64,000 nucleotides of DNA, from assembly GCA_039105265.1 (NCBI GenBank), contig JAPFFF010000029.1, positions 1,178,001 to 1,242,000 of the forward strand. The letters are read 5' to 3'. How positions within the stretch are numbered: the first letter of the stretch is position 1; every line of letters starts with the position of its first letter. Under the pieces are notes generated by a model. That model searched no databases, was not told where the DNA came from, and was given only the letters and a program-made list of their open reading frames with translations. This document shows, piece by piece, positions 41,169 through 51,981 of the stretch. The translations under genes were made by a program, and so were the position numbers. This DNA comes from Tritrichomonas musculus. Lineage: Eukaryota; Parabasalia; Tritrichomonadida; Tritrichomonadidae.

Positions 41169-41922
41169 AATGGTGCAAATCCCAACAGTTAATTTTGAGA
41201 AAAAGTTGATTCTTTTAATTCGGAATCGATTTTTCATTTTATTTGAAGATTCTAACATTACTAATCGATTCGAATTAGGTGAGCGAGTGACATACTTAAC
41301 TAATAGTAATAAATGATTCGTTCCAATATACAAACTAGATCCACTTAGCACGATTAACTTAGAAGTTACCTCGATATTTGGTTTCGATTAATAAATGTCA
41401 AGAATATATCGACAATTAAGTCCGATTATGTTCCAATTAGATTTATCGATTCCACTAATTATTTTAATCTTAACGAAATAAGAGACTCTATATAACAACA
41501 GTATTTTAAAGAAATCGCAGAAGAAAAGATGTTTATACATAAATATGATGATATAATAAAGTCTATTAGAAACAGATAACAAGAATTTGGACTCTGTCAT
41601 ACAAAGTGTTAAAGAAGAAGAGGTTAAGTTATTGGAAGAGGTTCAAGCAGATAATCAAATACGTATGCAATTATATAATTGCCAAGGAAAAGAGTTAACG
41701 AAATCGAAAACCTTTTACAAGAGTTTATTGGACATGGAAGATGATGTTAGGATTTACATCTACGGATCTCGAGATAAAGATACAAATTGCCGAACCAGAT
41801 ATCTACTATCTGTAAGTCCAGAGAATAATTTAACACCGACAACATCATTACAGTTATATCACACTGATAGAGAACTTAAAGATTTCATCAATAATCGTGG
41901 ATATGGTTCTAGTAGTATATAG
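41169..41922 (+). pseudogene. Degraded ORF of unknown origin
   Basis: The plus strand reads as protein-like pieces across this interval. It begins MVQIPTVNFEKKLILL and ends with a 111-codon open stretch containing VKEEEVKLLEEVQADNQIRM and YLLSVSPENNLTPT. It is broken, with a few interruptions, and I recognise no family. Its end runs into the 25-bp inverted-repeat motif at 41911, so it may belong to, or be cut by, the adjacent element. Treated as a fossil. Confidence 0.45.
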
Positions 41923-44341
41923 GAGTCGGTTTCCGTAAACCTTAAAGGCTCACATCAACACGAATTCCTGCAAGGACAATCCCCGTTCTAAAAAAAAATT
42001 TTTTCTCAAGATGGGTCTGAAATTTAAATCCTTCCATATCCTCTACTTTCTTTTTTAGTTCCTCTATTTATTTCAGTAATGTATTAATAATAGAGGTAAC
42101 GGAACTATTTTTGTAAGTATCTAGATTAGGAGGTTGACTTGGAATTGATGGAACCGAGGCAGGAGGATGCAACACATGATAGTTTGCAAATTGTTGCTTG
42201 AAAGCATCACCAGTTGGCTGACCAGGATGCCAATTAGAATGGGTTGTGACATCCCCATGGTCCTTGGGGGCTGACAGGCGATACCTTGAGGCTGTAAGTA
42301 ACTTACCTGAGGCTGGAAGTTACGACCATGAGGCTCAAAGTAACTACCTTGAAGCTGATAGTAACTTGAATCCGAATAACTACCAGGCTCAAGGCAGTTA
42401 CTCTGTTGTCCTTGGAAGTAACCTCCAGGCTCATGTAAGTTACTTCGTTGGTTAAATTGATAAAAGGAATGAGGTTGGATTGGAGGTTGTTGTTGTTTGG
42501 GGAGTTGTTGGTTTGGAGGTTGTGGTTGTTGTTGTTGGTGGTGGTAATATAGTGGTTGTAGTTGTGTTTGGTAGTTGGGAGGTTGTGTTTGGTAATATTG
42601 TTGCTGTAGTTGTATGTTGGTTGATCGATCAGATGGATCATATTGAGGTAGTTGTAGCTGATTAGGAGGTTGTTGTTGTTTTTGGTTATATAGTGGTTGT
42701 TGCTGCTGTCGCTGGTTATAGGAGGCTAGTAGAGCTTGCTGCATTATAGTCTGTGTCAATGGTTTCTTCAGGAAGCTTTTAGAAGACCCGGTAGTATTTT
42801 GATAATGCTATTGATGACTGGTAGCGTTTGAGTGAACCTCATGAGAGAGGGCAAAAGAAACATTCTTTTATTAACAACGGTTGTAACAATCTCATCATGT
42901 TACTGACAGTTAATGGATTTATTACTTGAATGCCATTGAACTGTAATTGCTTTATGAATGAGAATAAATTCTTTGATGAGATTAATTAAAGTTGATTAAT
43001 CGTTTCTTTGCATGAGAACATGGGCTTAATTATATACTTGTTTTTGCTCAGGTGGCATTTATGCTTTCGGATTGTATTTTGGCGGAGCACGAGATCAATC
43101 ATAACGCAAAGTCTTGAAATGGGGTTGATTTCCTCCTCTCATTTGTGATTTTGAGTTTGAGTTTCATTATTGATTACCTCTATAATTATTTTTACAGTTA
43201 TTATCATTTCCATTATTAGGGATATTTCTTTTTTAAAAATAAACTTGTTTTCATTTTTCATTTTTTTTTGCAAGAGTTAGAGTTGAAGTTGTGAGCTGCA
43301 GCCTCTACGGACCTCGACTCCTATATACTACTTGTGATATGTGTGTTCATTCTTCCAATTTCTCGTGTGTTTTGAACTAAATCTTTGCGTATAGGGACAA
43401 CATTGATGAATTCATGAATATAAACGAATTTCTGACCATTGTTATTATACATTGCATAATGATCACCCAACATCAAGAACTTGCATATGGCATATAATTG
43501 AGAATTTGAAAGATAAAATTAAAAACGTTGAGATGAGCCAAATAAATCAAGATATCGAAAGATAATTATTCCATGAGATGGCTTTAACAAGAAATAACGA
43601 CAAATGTTTAGAATAATTGCAATCAATCAATCAAATCAAATTATAACAAAATTAGTATCTTTAAAAATGCTTTTCAAGAAAAACTCTAGAGAACATCAAC
43701 TAAATCATTTTCAAAGTATTTATTCTTTCTTGGATACATATCCAACCTTTTCTCGGAAAGTCACAATTCAAACATAAAAAACATACTAGGCAATTGTTCT
43801 TTGACTCTTGTTGAGATGCTGATTGTGATCACAAAAGCAGAAATGAGACGAAGAACTAAAAAAGTATATATTAAAGAAAGAAAAGTCGAAAAGTCATCAA
43901 TCAAAGAACAATTGAATTAATACAGACCTTTAAAATAGAGAGAAGCATTTTGGAGTAAATTGTTAGGTCATTTCATAGAAGTGACAGCTTCAGTTTGACC
44001 CACCAAGGCAATTTATTGATCTTCGAAGAGCTAAAAACATCTGATTTATATAAAGTTATTACAAATGATTATAAAAAGAATTGTACATATATAGTAAGCT
44101 TTCATCAACAAGCTTGCCATATTCACATATTTTGAAAGTCAAGAGAGAGATTCAAATAGAGTTTGGCCCTCATAGTAGTTTAATTGCTCCAATATTGATT
44201 CTTTCAGAATTAATGTATGATAATGTAATGGCAAAAAAATTAGATGAAATTTCAATATTTCGAAATGACCAGCAAAAAGTGTTAAAAAGATATACACAGA
44301 TATGACAGCAAAACAGCGGAAACCGACTCCTATATACTACT
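41911..44341. mobile_element. Segment bounded by inverted 25-bp motifs; possible degraded virus-like (Maverick-type) relic
   Basis: A 25-bp motif starting AGTAGTATATAGGAGTCGG occurs at 41911-41935 on the plus strand and at 44317-44341 on the minus strand, identical. A variant with two substitutions is at 43308-43332 (minus). The termini begin with AG, as in Maverick/Polinton elements common in trichomonads, but no capsid, integrase or polymerase is recognisable and no target duplication was found. Protein-like debris lies inside and just outside. It looks broken and old. The family is a guess. Confidence 0.35.
42121..42759 (-). CDS. Pro/Gln/Tyr-rich ORF inside the inverted-repeat segment
   Basis: 212 codons from ATG 42759. 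The first 90 residues are Gln/Pro-rich (RQQQQPLYNQKQQQPPNQLQ). Tyr/Gly/Pro-rich near-repeats follow (PGGYFQGQQSNCLEPGSYSD, LQGSYFEPHGRNFQPQVSYL). The last 45 residues change to a hydrophobic composition. Reminiscent of low-complexity structural or RNA-associated proteins, but not assignable. It may belong to the surrounding relic. Confidence 0.4.
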   Translation of the reverse strand: MTQTIMQQALLASYNQRQQQQPLYNQKQQQPPNQLQLPQYDPSDRSTNIQLQQQYYQTQPPNYQTQLQPLYYHHQQQQPQPPNQQLPKQQQPPIQPHSFYQFNQRSNLHEPGGYFQGQQSNCLEPGSYSDSSYYQLQGSYFEPHGRNFQPQVSYLQPQGIACQPPRTMGMSQPILIGILVSQLVMLSSNNLQTIMCCILLPRFHQFQVNLLI

Positions 44342-44644
44342 CTTGTATACCTTAAATAATTGCTTTTTAAATTGTTAGATCCTACAAAGTATCCAAAATG
44401 CGAAGAGTTTTATAAGAAAGAACCTTTATTTGAGCTGATTCATTTGATGAAGAGAATAAGCTCGCAATACATCCAGAGCTTATTGTGATTTTCAAAAAAG
44501 TGGTGATATGAAATAAGAAAGGAAAATTTTAAATTTCTATCATTTATTCAAATAAAGAAAAACATTATTTCATTCTGAAAGTATTCGAACTATTGCTTTC
44601 ATCTTCAGAAATATTTAACAAAAATAAATATTGATTCTAATTAT

Positions 44645-45754
44645 CTAAGTTTTCGCATTCACTTCATTAAGCACGGTTTTAAGCAATACTGGCTTTGGGG
44701 CAACATATTCGACATTAGATGGATTATAATCATTTTGTGGATAGCCTTCGTAGTCTAATTCAAATTCGTCTTTGTTGTTATTGATTGCAAATTGATCATC
44801 ACCATCAGCTGAATCTGATTGAAATTGTTCAATTTGAATGTGCTCAGGTGTTGGAGGACGACTAAGAATGGAACCTTCTGAATCAGGTGTTTCTTTATCT
44901 TCGATTTTGCCATACTTCTTTTTACGGAAACGAAAAACTATACAGGTGACGGACATAATAATAACAATAGCTCCCAAAATTCCGAAAATAATGAATTTCA
45001 TTTTTTTTGAATTTACTTGGTAATCGTTAATAGCGATAAAAGTGATATTATCATAATTAATAAATTCCCTAAAATCACTTTGATGAGAACTTCCATTGAC
45101 CAACGACGTAGCAATTATTTCCAAAAAATTTAAATTTCCATGCAGGTTCTCAGATACTTTAACTAATGACGGTTGCTGGAAAACTTTGTCAAATGCTCCA
45201 TTCTGATGTATCGGAAATGTTTCAGTAGATTTTGGCTGAATAATATCAATTTTATAATTTTGTGATGCTTCAAAATCATAATTAATTAAATATCGGAGGG
45301 GACTTTTCGCAGAACTGTAAAAACAAAACGCTGAAATGTTTTTAATATCTGACTTCTGTATTTGGATTTTCCCGTCATTAACGTTTTGAACATATTTTAT
45401 ATCACAATCTTTTGGAAAGATAGCCCAAGAGAAAGATGGATTAGCTGAATAAAATGTTGATATTTTAACTTTCCCCACTGTTTCATGAAGATAAAGCCCA
45501 ATCAATACGGAATTTATTTGATTAGAATAAAATTTGTTATTTTTATATTTGCTGCCCGTTTTAACATTTGTTACATCGTATTCGATTACGGAGTCTTTCC
45601 AATCACGAATTAATAAAATTCCATATGGTTGGTCAAAATAAACTGTAAATGAATCTTCTTTTCTCAGCGAAATCGTTTCATCGCCAATTGGAGAGCCCTC
45701 ATTTGTATATTCAACAGCAAACAACGATGAAAAAAGATTGAACAGGAATAGCAT
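44645..45754 (-). CDS. Type I membrane protein, unknown ectodomain
   Basis: 369 residues. A signal peptide MLFLFNLFSSLFAVEYTNEG leads into a 240-residue ectodomain with beta-rich character (EDSFTVYFDQPYGILLIRDW, SVLIGLYLHETVGKVKIST) and a few Asn-x-Ser/Thr sites. A single membrane helix IIFGILGAIVIIMSVTCIVF (about 253-272) is followed by a basic stop-transfer FRFRKKKYG. The cytoplasmic tail of about 90 residues is acidic and contains SRPPTPEH and tyrosines in DYEGYPQNDYNPSNVEY that could be sorting or phosphorylation sites. No family recognised. It is probably a surface or endomembrane receptor-like protein of the parabasalid type. Confidence 0.82.
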   Translation of the reverse strand: MLFLFNLFSSLFAVEYTNEGSPIGDETISLRKEDSFTVYFDQPYGILLIRDWKDSVIEYDVTNVKTGSKYKNNKFYSNQINSVLIGLYLHETVGKVKISTFYSANPSFSWAIFPKDCDIKYVQNVNDGKIQIQKSDIKNISAFCFYSSAKSPLRYLINYDFEASQNYKIDIIQPKSTETFPIHQNGAFDKVFQQPSLVKVSENLHGNLNFLEIIATSLVNGSSHQSDFREFINYDNITFIAINDYQVNSKKMKFIIFGILGAIVIIMSVTCIVFRFRKKKYGKIEDKETPDSEGSILSRPPTPEHIQIEQFQSDSADGDDQFAINNNKDEFELDYEGYPQNDYNPSNVEYVAPKPVLLKTVLNEVNAKT

Positions 45755-47127
45755 TTTTTATAAAAGAAGCAGAGCGAGATACGCTGATTTTGTTTTTTGA
45801 ATTTTAAGTAGCTCTAAAAAAATTGAATTTTTTGAAATTCATTTTTTCAATTTTTTTAAAAATTTAAAACATTAATATTGCAAACAAAATATTTAATTTC
45901 CTTTTGTTATTCTATAAATTAAATTAAATATTAAATTTTAATATATATTTTTATATTTATTAATAAAACATTTTATCTTAATAAGATATTTATTATTATA
46001 TTTTATGATTTTTATATTTTTTTTGAGAAAAAAAAATTTCACATTAATATCTAAATAAAACAAAGAAAAATGCAAATAATATTTAATTTTTCATATTTCC
46101 TATAATAAACTATTTTCATTTTTTTATATTATATGCATATTTTATATTAAGAAAGTAGTATAATAATTGAGAAATATATTCGCGTTGTTAACAGTAATCA
46201 AAGGTCAAGATAACATTCACAAAATTGAGAACTGTATGGAAGAATAAATCAAATTGAAGGCTTATATTCACAATTGATCAATTAAAATTTTTTTGCTATA
46301 TTTAAACTGATAATATTAAAGAGTAATCATGCTTTCGTCTAAAACCTTCAGAACAATACTAGATATGCTTTTATTGATTCAAACAATGAATATTTAATTT
46401 TGATTGATGATTTATCATAAGCATGAATTTCACAATAGAGATTAAATTTAAAAAAATCAAGCATTTCTCAAAAATAAATCAGTATTCCATTGATTTTCAA
46501 TTGAAATAAATTGAATTTATTAGCATTCAAATGGTAATTATTGTATTTATTAAAAGAAATCATTTTAATACAATTACACATTGATTATAAATAAACAAAA
46601 ACAAAAATGCCCTCTATTAAAATGAGGGGATTGCATTTAGAATAATAAAAATAATTTACATTTATATTGCACTAAATTTCGCTAATGATTATTGAAAAAG
46701 CTAATTAATTGATTTTTAATCATAAATACCAATACCCTCTGATTGCTAATATAAAAAAAAAAAATTGAGGAGCTTTTTAGGTGCGAAAACCTAAAAAATT
46801 ATTTATAAAAACAAACACATTCATCGTGAAGCCAAAAACATTGAATTTAACGAAAAAACGAAAAACTGTATAATAAAAGATATCCTGTAAAAAAGAGTTA
46901 GCTTTTGATCTTATTAATAACATACTTATCAAATGTTCTCAGCAGCGGATTAGTATTTGCGTAATTCGGAATGATAAAAAGGAGTATATTGAATCCTTTA
47001 ATCAAATATATACTATAATAGAAATTAAATTGTTATCATTAGAAAAATTTGAAGTATTTCACCTTTTTAACGATCGTAAAGACCAAATTAAAAGTGTAAA
47101 AGTTAATATTGAATACATCATCAAATA
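45755..47127. other. Intergenic region between divergent genes
   Basis: About 1.4 kb, A/T-rich, containing the 5' flanks of both the membrane protein and the RRM protein. CCTTTTTAACGATCG at 47063-47076, about 55 bp before the RRM start, resembles Myb/Inr-type trichomonad promoter words. Nothing else is supportable. Confidence 0.4.
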
Positions 47128-48771
47128 ATGTCTGATTCTGGGAATCAGTCTAAAGAGAGTTCTGAGGCACATAAAAATACAAAAAAAGAAGAAAATGTTC
47201 CTCTTCTTTTTTTAGGAAATCTTGCTCCAGATGTCAAGGATTCTGATTTAAAGTCGTTTTTTGGAAAAATTGGAACGGTTAAATACGTCCATATTCCTAC
47301 AACCAAACATACTGGAGAATCGAAAGGTGTAGGATATATTCAATACGAAAATATACAAGACGCGAATAAAGCCATTCAAGAATTAGACGGTAAAAAATTT
47401 CAAGGTAGACATATAAGAGTTCAATTCGCAAGGCCATTTAGTGAAACGGAGAAAAAAAGAGCAGAAAAACGCCAATCGCAATTATCAAAATCCAAAAGAG
47501 GTTCAGATGTATATTCTCCAGATCGTACGCATCGCTCATCTGGTTTAACTCGCCGTGACTATGACATACCAAGAGATCAATATGATGATTCAAATAAAAT
47601 AGGTAGTTCAATGCAATCTACAAGAAAGCAATCATCTCCTCCATTACAATCTCGACGCGATGCTTTCGATGAACGCGATCATGATTTATTACGAGATAGG
47701 GATAGAGATCGATATGAAAGAGAACGAAGCCGTGATATAGAAAGATATCGTGACACCAGGGACTATTATGATCGAGATGCCCCAATACCATATGATCCAA
47801 TGGATCTCGATTATGAACGCGATCGAGGGCTTTACAGAGATAGAATCAGAGATAGAGAACGTGACTCTAGAGAAAAAGATCTCAGAGATTGGGATCGAAT
47901 AAGATCAGATAGAGATTATGAAAGTCGACGAGAACCATCTATCATGTATGAATCAGTATCACGGATGCGTGATGCTGACAGAGATCTTCATGATCGTTAC
48001 TATGATAGACCACGTGAATATTATGATAGAGATAATTATTACTATGACAGAGATCGAGATAGAGATTATTACCATATGCTATACTCAGAAAGGAATCCAA
48101 TTCAATATGACCGCGAATATGACGTACAAACCTTTGATCCTCAGCAAGCAGCACAGATACAAGTAGCAGCACAACAATTACCTCCTTCTCCTCAATTAAC
48201 TGTCCGTGATTTTGCTCAATTTAGAGCAGCCCCACCTCCACTTCCACCACCACCTTTACCAGGCTATGAATCTCGGGATTTTGATGATTATGAATACTAT
48301 GGGAGAGCACAACCAACTGTTCAATCAACATCAACACCAACTCGCCTTTCTCAACCTCCATCAGCATCTCATTACATTGATTACGATGATAAATCAACCA
48401 TTCCTACCGATTTACCATATGATGGGCTTGTTCAAGGCGGACATCCACCACTTCCTACTCCACCTCCATTGCCACCTCAACAACTTACAGGACATCAACC
48501 ATTACCATCTCCACAGGCTCTTCAAAAAATTGGAGCTCTTGATGGAGTACGCTTACCTCCAGGATACGACCTTAGCCAAGCATATGATGGACTTTTACCT
48601 CTCAATGTAAGAGCACCAATTAGTTCGATGATTCCTCCACCGCCGCCACCTCAAACTAGACCACCACCACAACAGCCACAGCAACCCCCACCCCCACTCC
48701 CATTGAGGTTAGCTGCAACACATGGGCTTCACTCTCAATACGACCAACAGATTGATAATCAGAATCAATAG
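47128..48771 (+). CDS. RRM protein with RD-rich and proline-rich tails (SR-like)
   Basis: 547 residues from ATG 47128. A single RRM at about 25-110 has RNP2 LLFLGNL and RNP1 KGVGYIQY, ending QGRHIRVQFARPF. Residues 115-330 are dominated by alternating Arg/Asp/Tyr (RDRDRYERERSRDIERYRDT, YYDRDRDRDYYHM), a charged dipeptide domain like that of SR-related and U1-70K-type splicing proteins. The C-terminal 200 residues are Pro/Gln-rich with PPPLPPPPLPGYE and IPPPPPPQTRPPPQQPQQ. A nuclear pre-mRNA or mRNA-processing role is likely, and notable in a lineage with few introns. The specific orthologue is unclear. Confidence 0.9.
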   Translation: MSDSGNQSKESSEAHKNTKKEENVPLLFLGNLAPDVKDSDLKSFFGKIGTVKYVHIPTTKHTGESKGVGYIQYENIQDANKAIQELDGKKFQGRHIRVQFARPFSETEKKRAEKRQSQLSKSKRGSDVYSPDRTHRSSGLTRRDYDIPRDQYDDSNKIGSSMQSTRKQSSPPLQSRRDAFDERDHDLLRDRDRDRYERERSRDIERYRDTRDYYDRDAPIPYDPMDLDYERDRGLYRDRIRDRERDSREKDLRDWDRIRSDRDYESRREPSIMYESVSRMRDADRDLHDRYYDRPREYYDRDNYYYDRDRDRDYYHMLYSERNPIQYDREYDVQTFDPQQAAQIQVAAQQLPPSPQLTVRDFAQFRAAPPPLPPPPLPGYESRDFDDYEYYGRAQPTVQSTSTPTRLSQPPSASHYIDYDDKSTIPTDLPYDGLVQGGHPPLPTPPPLPPQQLTGHQPLPSPQALQKIGALDGVRLPPGYDLSQAYDGLLPLNVRAPISSMIPPPPPPQTRPPPQQPQQPPPPLPLRLAATHGLHSQYDQQIDNQNQ

Positions 48772-49180
48772 CCAAAGCGAAAAAAGAGCAGAATTATCAT
48801 TTCCGACAATACATGATCTATTGATTTTTATACTTTTTAATTGATTATACTGCATTTGTAATTAATTAACTCATTTGAGGGGCGAAACCAAAAAATTGAA
48901 TAACTCCAACAATAGTTTTTATGATTTTTATTTATTTTATTTGCATTAATGCAGATTTTGGCCTGTAAATTAAGCTTTTGCCCGTCTGAATCTTTTTGCT
49001 GCTTTTAACGATATATTATTTATTATTATTTTTTTACATATAATTAATAAACAACTGTATTTGTATAAAATCTGTATATCGTTTTGCAAAGTTTACTTAA
49101 ATATTTACAAAAATAATTTAGCCAGATTTAAAATATTCGAAATCCGTAAAATAGATTGAAGACTCCACACATATTAATAA

Positions 49181-49426
49181 CTATTTTTTTTTATCAGTAA
49201 TTTTACGGGTTCTTAATGATGGCTTGACAGGCCTATGCGATTGTGAAACTGGGCCAATTTCATCCTCTAACATATTAATATTATGTTGCAATTCAACAAT
49301 TTTTGCTTCTGAATCTCTCTTGGCTCTCTTTAATAACATTGCTGCCTTTTCATACACATCTTCTTCTGTTTGGCAAACGCTAAGTTTATTTAAATAATAC
49401 TCACATAAATCATCTTCACTCATCAT
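49181..49426 (-). CDS. Small coiled-coil protein, 81 aa
   Basis: The N-terminal MMSEDDLCEYYLNKLSVCQT leads into one helix EEDVYEKAAMLLKRAKRDSE and AKIVELQHNINMLEDEIGP, then a basic tail ending KITDKKK. The frame starts at a double ATG (49426). Non-repetitive composition and clean ends suggest a real small gene. It resembles short coiled-coil subunits, but no family can be named. It is convergent with the RRM gene. Confidence 0.6.
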   Translation of the reverse strand: MMSEDDLCEYYLNKLSVCQTEEDVYEKAAMLLKRAKRDSEAKIVELQHNINMLEDEIGPVSQSHRPVKPSLRTRKITDKKK

Positions 49427-49950
49427 ATTATCAACTTTTTCAATGACATAAAAAAATTTTAAAATATAAATATAAATTTATAGATTTTTTTTGAAAAAAG
49501 TACTACATTCATCAGTTACAAAACAAATTAAACAATTTTTGATAAAAATAATCTTCAAATTCAAATTCAAATTGAATTAAAAGTTATTAATTTTTGCAAA
49601 ATTTAAAATCATATAAATACCAATTTTTATATTTGTTTTTTTGATGTAATGATGAATTTTTTTTTCAATTGTTATTAAAATTATTTAAAATTAAATTATC
49701 TCAAAATAAGACCAAAAAATATATGAAACAATAAGATAAATATAAATAATTATTTATTTTTAATAAAATATCTATGATGTATTAATATATAATAATAGAA
49801 AATTCATCAAAATTGCTTTTTTATAATTCATTATTTTAATTGAAAAATAATTTCACATAATAATTTACATCGATATTTGGTGAAGTAATAAAAATAAAGT
49901 AAATAAAAAAGAATTATCAACTACTATTTTTTATGCATAATATAGACCTA

Positions 49951-49960
49951 AACGATCATT
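49951..49960 (+). promoter_or_regulatory. Initiator-like site upstream of the ANTH gene
   Basis: AACGATCATT at 49951-49960 contains TCATTA, matching the trichomonad Inr core TCAYTW, about 50 nt before ATG 50011. The same AACGATC word lies about 55 nt upstream of the RRM gene at 47069. Motif-based only. Confidence 0.35.
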
Positions 49961-50010
49961 AATTGAGAAGTTTATTGACAATTCTTTTTTTCCATTATAT
50001 TTTATTATCA

Positions 50011-50841
50011 ATGTTTACCCAAGCACCTCCAGGTGAGGAATGGTCCTGGCTTCGCCTTCTTCAAGGCTCTTACCACAAATGCACTCAAAGCTATATCAAT
50101 ACTTGGCTTGACAAAGCTACATCCGATGTTGATAAACCACCAAAAGCAAAACATGTTCGCAGAATCATTGTTTCATCTCTTCGTGACCCATCAATTACTC
50201 CACTTTTTATAACATCATACCTTATACATGAACGACCATGGAGAAACGATTGCCGCATTGCTGCAAAATCGCTTTACATAATTCTTGTCAATTTACAATA
50301 TCAGATCGATTTATCTCCTTTTGCCCAAATTAGTCAAATGACAGATGCTGTTGTTTCATATATGATGAATCATACTCCATCAGGAAAACTTCAATTATAT
50401 GCAGACGTTTCATCAAGAATTGGCTCAATCATTCACTCAAAATTACTTTTCCACAGTGCTCATCATTCAATTGAAGGCAATTTCTCAGTACCACATGCAT
50501 CAAAAGACCAATTTAAAGATCCAACTTTAATTGATAATCTTAGAAAACATTTAAGATCAACTCATTATGAAGCTAGTGGTGTCATGGCTGCTGTTACCGC
50601 AAGCGAAGATTTTACAGCCACCGTTCTATGGCAACCAATGGTTGATGAAACGGTTTCAGCATACCGTCTCTTAAAATCAATTGATTCTTCCCCAGACTCT
50701 GTTTCTTTATGCAATGACGTTGAAGCAATGATCAAAAGACTTCCAGAATATCCATATATTGCAACAACAGTCATTTTCCCAACACCAGGTGAAAAAATAA
50801 CAATTCCAAGAGAGAGATTTCCTAGAAATATCATGACTTAA
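50011..50841 (+). CDS. ANTH-domain (AP180/CALM-like) clathrin adaptor
   Basis: 276 residues from ATG 50011 (MFTQAPPGEEWSWLRLLQGS). The open frame extends 48 nt upstream with hydrophobic codons but only from a TTG, so I exclude it. Residues 20-110 match the ANTH pattern: WLDKATSDVDKPPKAKHVRR corresponds to 'l.KATs.d..PPKekHvr.il', followed by SYLIHERPWRNDCRIAAKSL for 'l..Rl.....W.v.lKaLil.h.lL'. More helices follow (DAVVSYMMNHTPSGKLQLYA, TVLWQPMVDETVSAYRLLKS). ANTH domains bind PI(4,5)P2 and recruit clathrin. There is no long unstructured clathrin-binding tail, so it is shorter than AP180. An initiator-like TCATTA lies about 50 nt upstream. Confidence 0.75.
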   Translation: MFTQAPPGEEWSWLRLLQGSYHKCTQSYINTWLDKATSDVDKPPKAKHVRRIIVSSLRDPSITPLFITSYLIHERPWRNDCRIAAKSLYIILVNLQYQIDLSPFAQISQMTDAVVSYMMNHTPSGKLQLYADVSSRIGSIIHSKLLFHSAHHSIEGNFSVPHASKDQFKDPTLIDNLRKHLRSTHYEASGVMAAVTASEDFTATVLWQPMVDETVSAYRLLKSIDSSPDSVSLCNDVEAMIKRLPEYPYIATTVIFPTPGEKITIPRERFPRNIMT

Positions 50842-50929
50842 ATATCCAATTTAATATATTTAAATTGAAAAATAAAATATATATCCATTTTTATTTTTAT
50901 TCGGTTTTTATGCATATCAAACTTTTTAA

Positions 50930-51157
50930 GGTACAAATCTAGTACGTTTAGAAACCGCAAATTTTTTTGACACTTTATTAAAACTAAAGGACATGTTATA
51001 TAAAAAAATATTTTTATCTTAAAAATTTTATAAAAAAAAAATAAAGTTCAGAATTTCAAATCTGACACGCATTCAAAATAAAACTTTTTCAATAGGACAA
51101 GGGGTCTCAAATATATAACGTGCTTTCTCTCAATTTATAACGTACTAGATTTGTACC
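50930..51157. mobile_element. 228-bp MITE with 19-bp TIR and TTAA target duplication
   Basis: Perfect terminal inverted repeats GGTACAAATCTAGTACGTT (50930-50948) and its reverse complement (51139-51157), flanked on both sides by TTAA (50926-50929, 51158-51161). TTAA duplications characterise piggyBac and Kolobok-type transposases. No ORF is present, so it is non-autonomous. Perfect arms suggest a fairly recent insertion. It sits in the ANTH-TRIP13 intergenic region. Confidence 0.85.
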
Positions 51158-51161
51158 TTAA

Positions 51162-51981
51162 ATAATCTCATCGGCGAATAATTATTTAAAATTTCAAACA
51201 ATTTGTTAAAGCACATTCAAATTCTACATCACCAATTTACCTTTAATTAAGGAGTTAAAAAGGTTTATAACAGTACATTCCAATTTAGAAAACATATACT
51301 TACATTAAATTTAAAGTTTTTCTCTTTGAAAATGAAATCATTTTAATTGTTATGAATATTAATGATAAATGATTTTGACTTAAATATGGACAATAATATG
51401 CTTTTATTTTTTTATTTTTTTTAGATTTTTCATTGCGCATTTTTTACAGTAATTTATTCCAATTAAGCTCAATACATTCATTCTCAACACGTAGTTCATA
51501 AATATACAAGGATTAATTTGTAATTAGATCGATATAGCAATATAATGAAAATAATGTAAACGATATCATGACAAATGATTGGCCACAGATAAAATTAGTT
51601 CAAATCCCTTTGTAAGTCTCGATTTTATTTTTAAAATATTTATTCATAACCAATAGTATGCTATTTACATTTGATTTGGACTTTTGAAAACTTATTGACT
51701 ATACCAAAAATAAAACGATTCATTAAAATTGAAATAGACTATAGGGCAAGCATCTCTTTCGGCAAGTACCTAAGTTTTCAGCATCACCCATTTGTTCCTG
51801 TTTACTATAGGGGATGACGTAGAGACGTCTCTCAACGGGTTTAAACAGGTATGTCACTTTTTTGATACAGGCCCTGTGAAATGTGAATTAAAAAACCTTC
51901 ATAGAACATCAAAATTTTTGATGTTATATAAAGAAATCAAAAAAATATTTGAAACCAAAATAGGTTTATCCATAATATAGA
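51162..51981. other. Intergenic, with a possible coding remnant
   Basis: An open stretch ending at 51980 (FKQVCHFFDTGPVKCELKNL and about 30 further residues) looks protein-like but has no ATG-led family match. GTATGT occurs at 51849 (AACAG-GTATGT), but no ACTAACACAYAG follows. A palindrome GAGACGTCTC is at 51831-51840. Otherwise AT-rich. Confidence 0.35.

Noticed and set aside
51849-51900. GTATGT as a donor of a second canonical intron
   Set aside because: No ACTAACACAYAG acceptor follows, and the flanking frames do not extend the TRIP13 protein in a convincing way.
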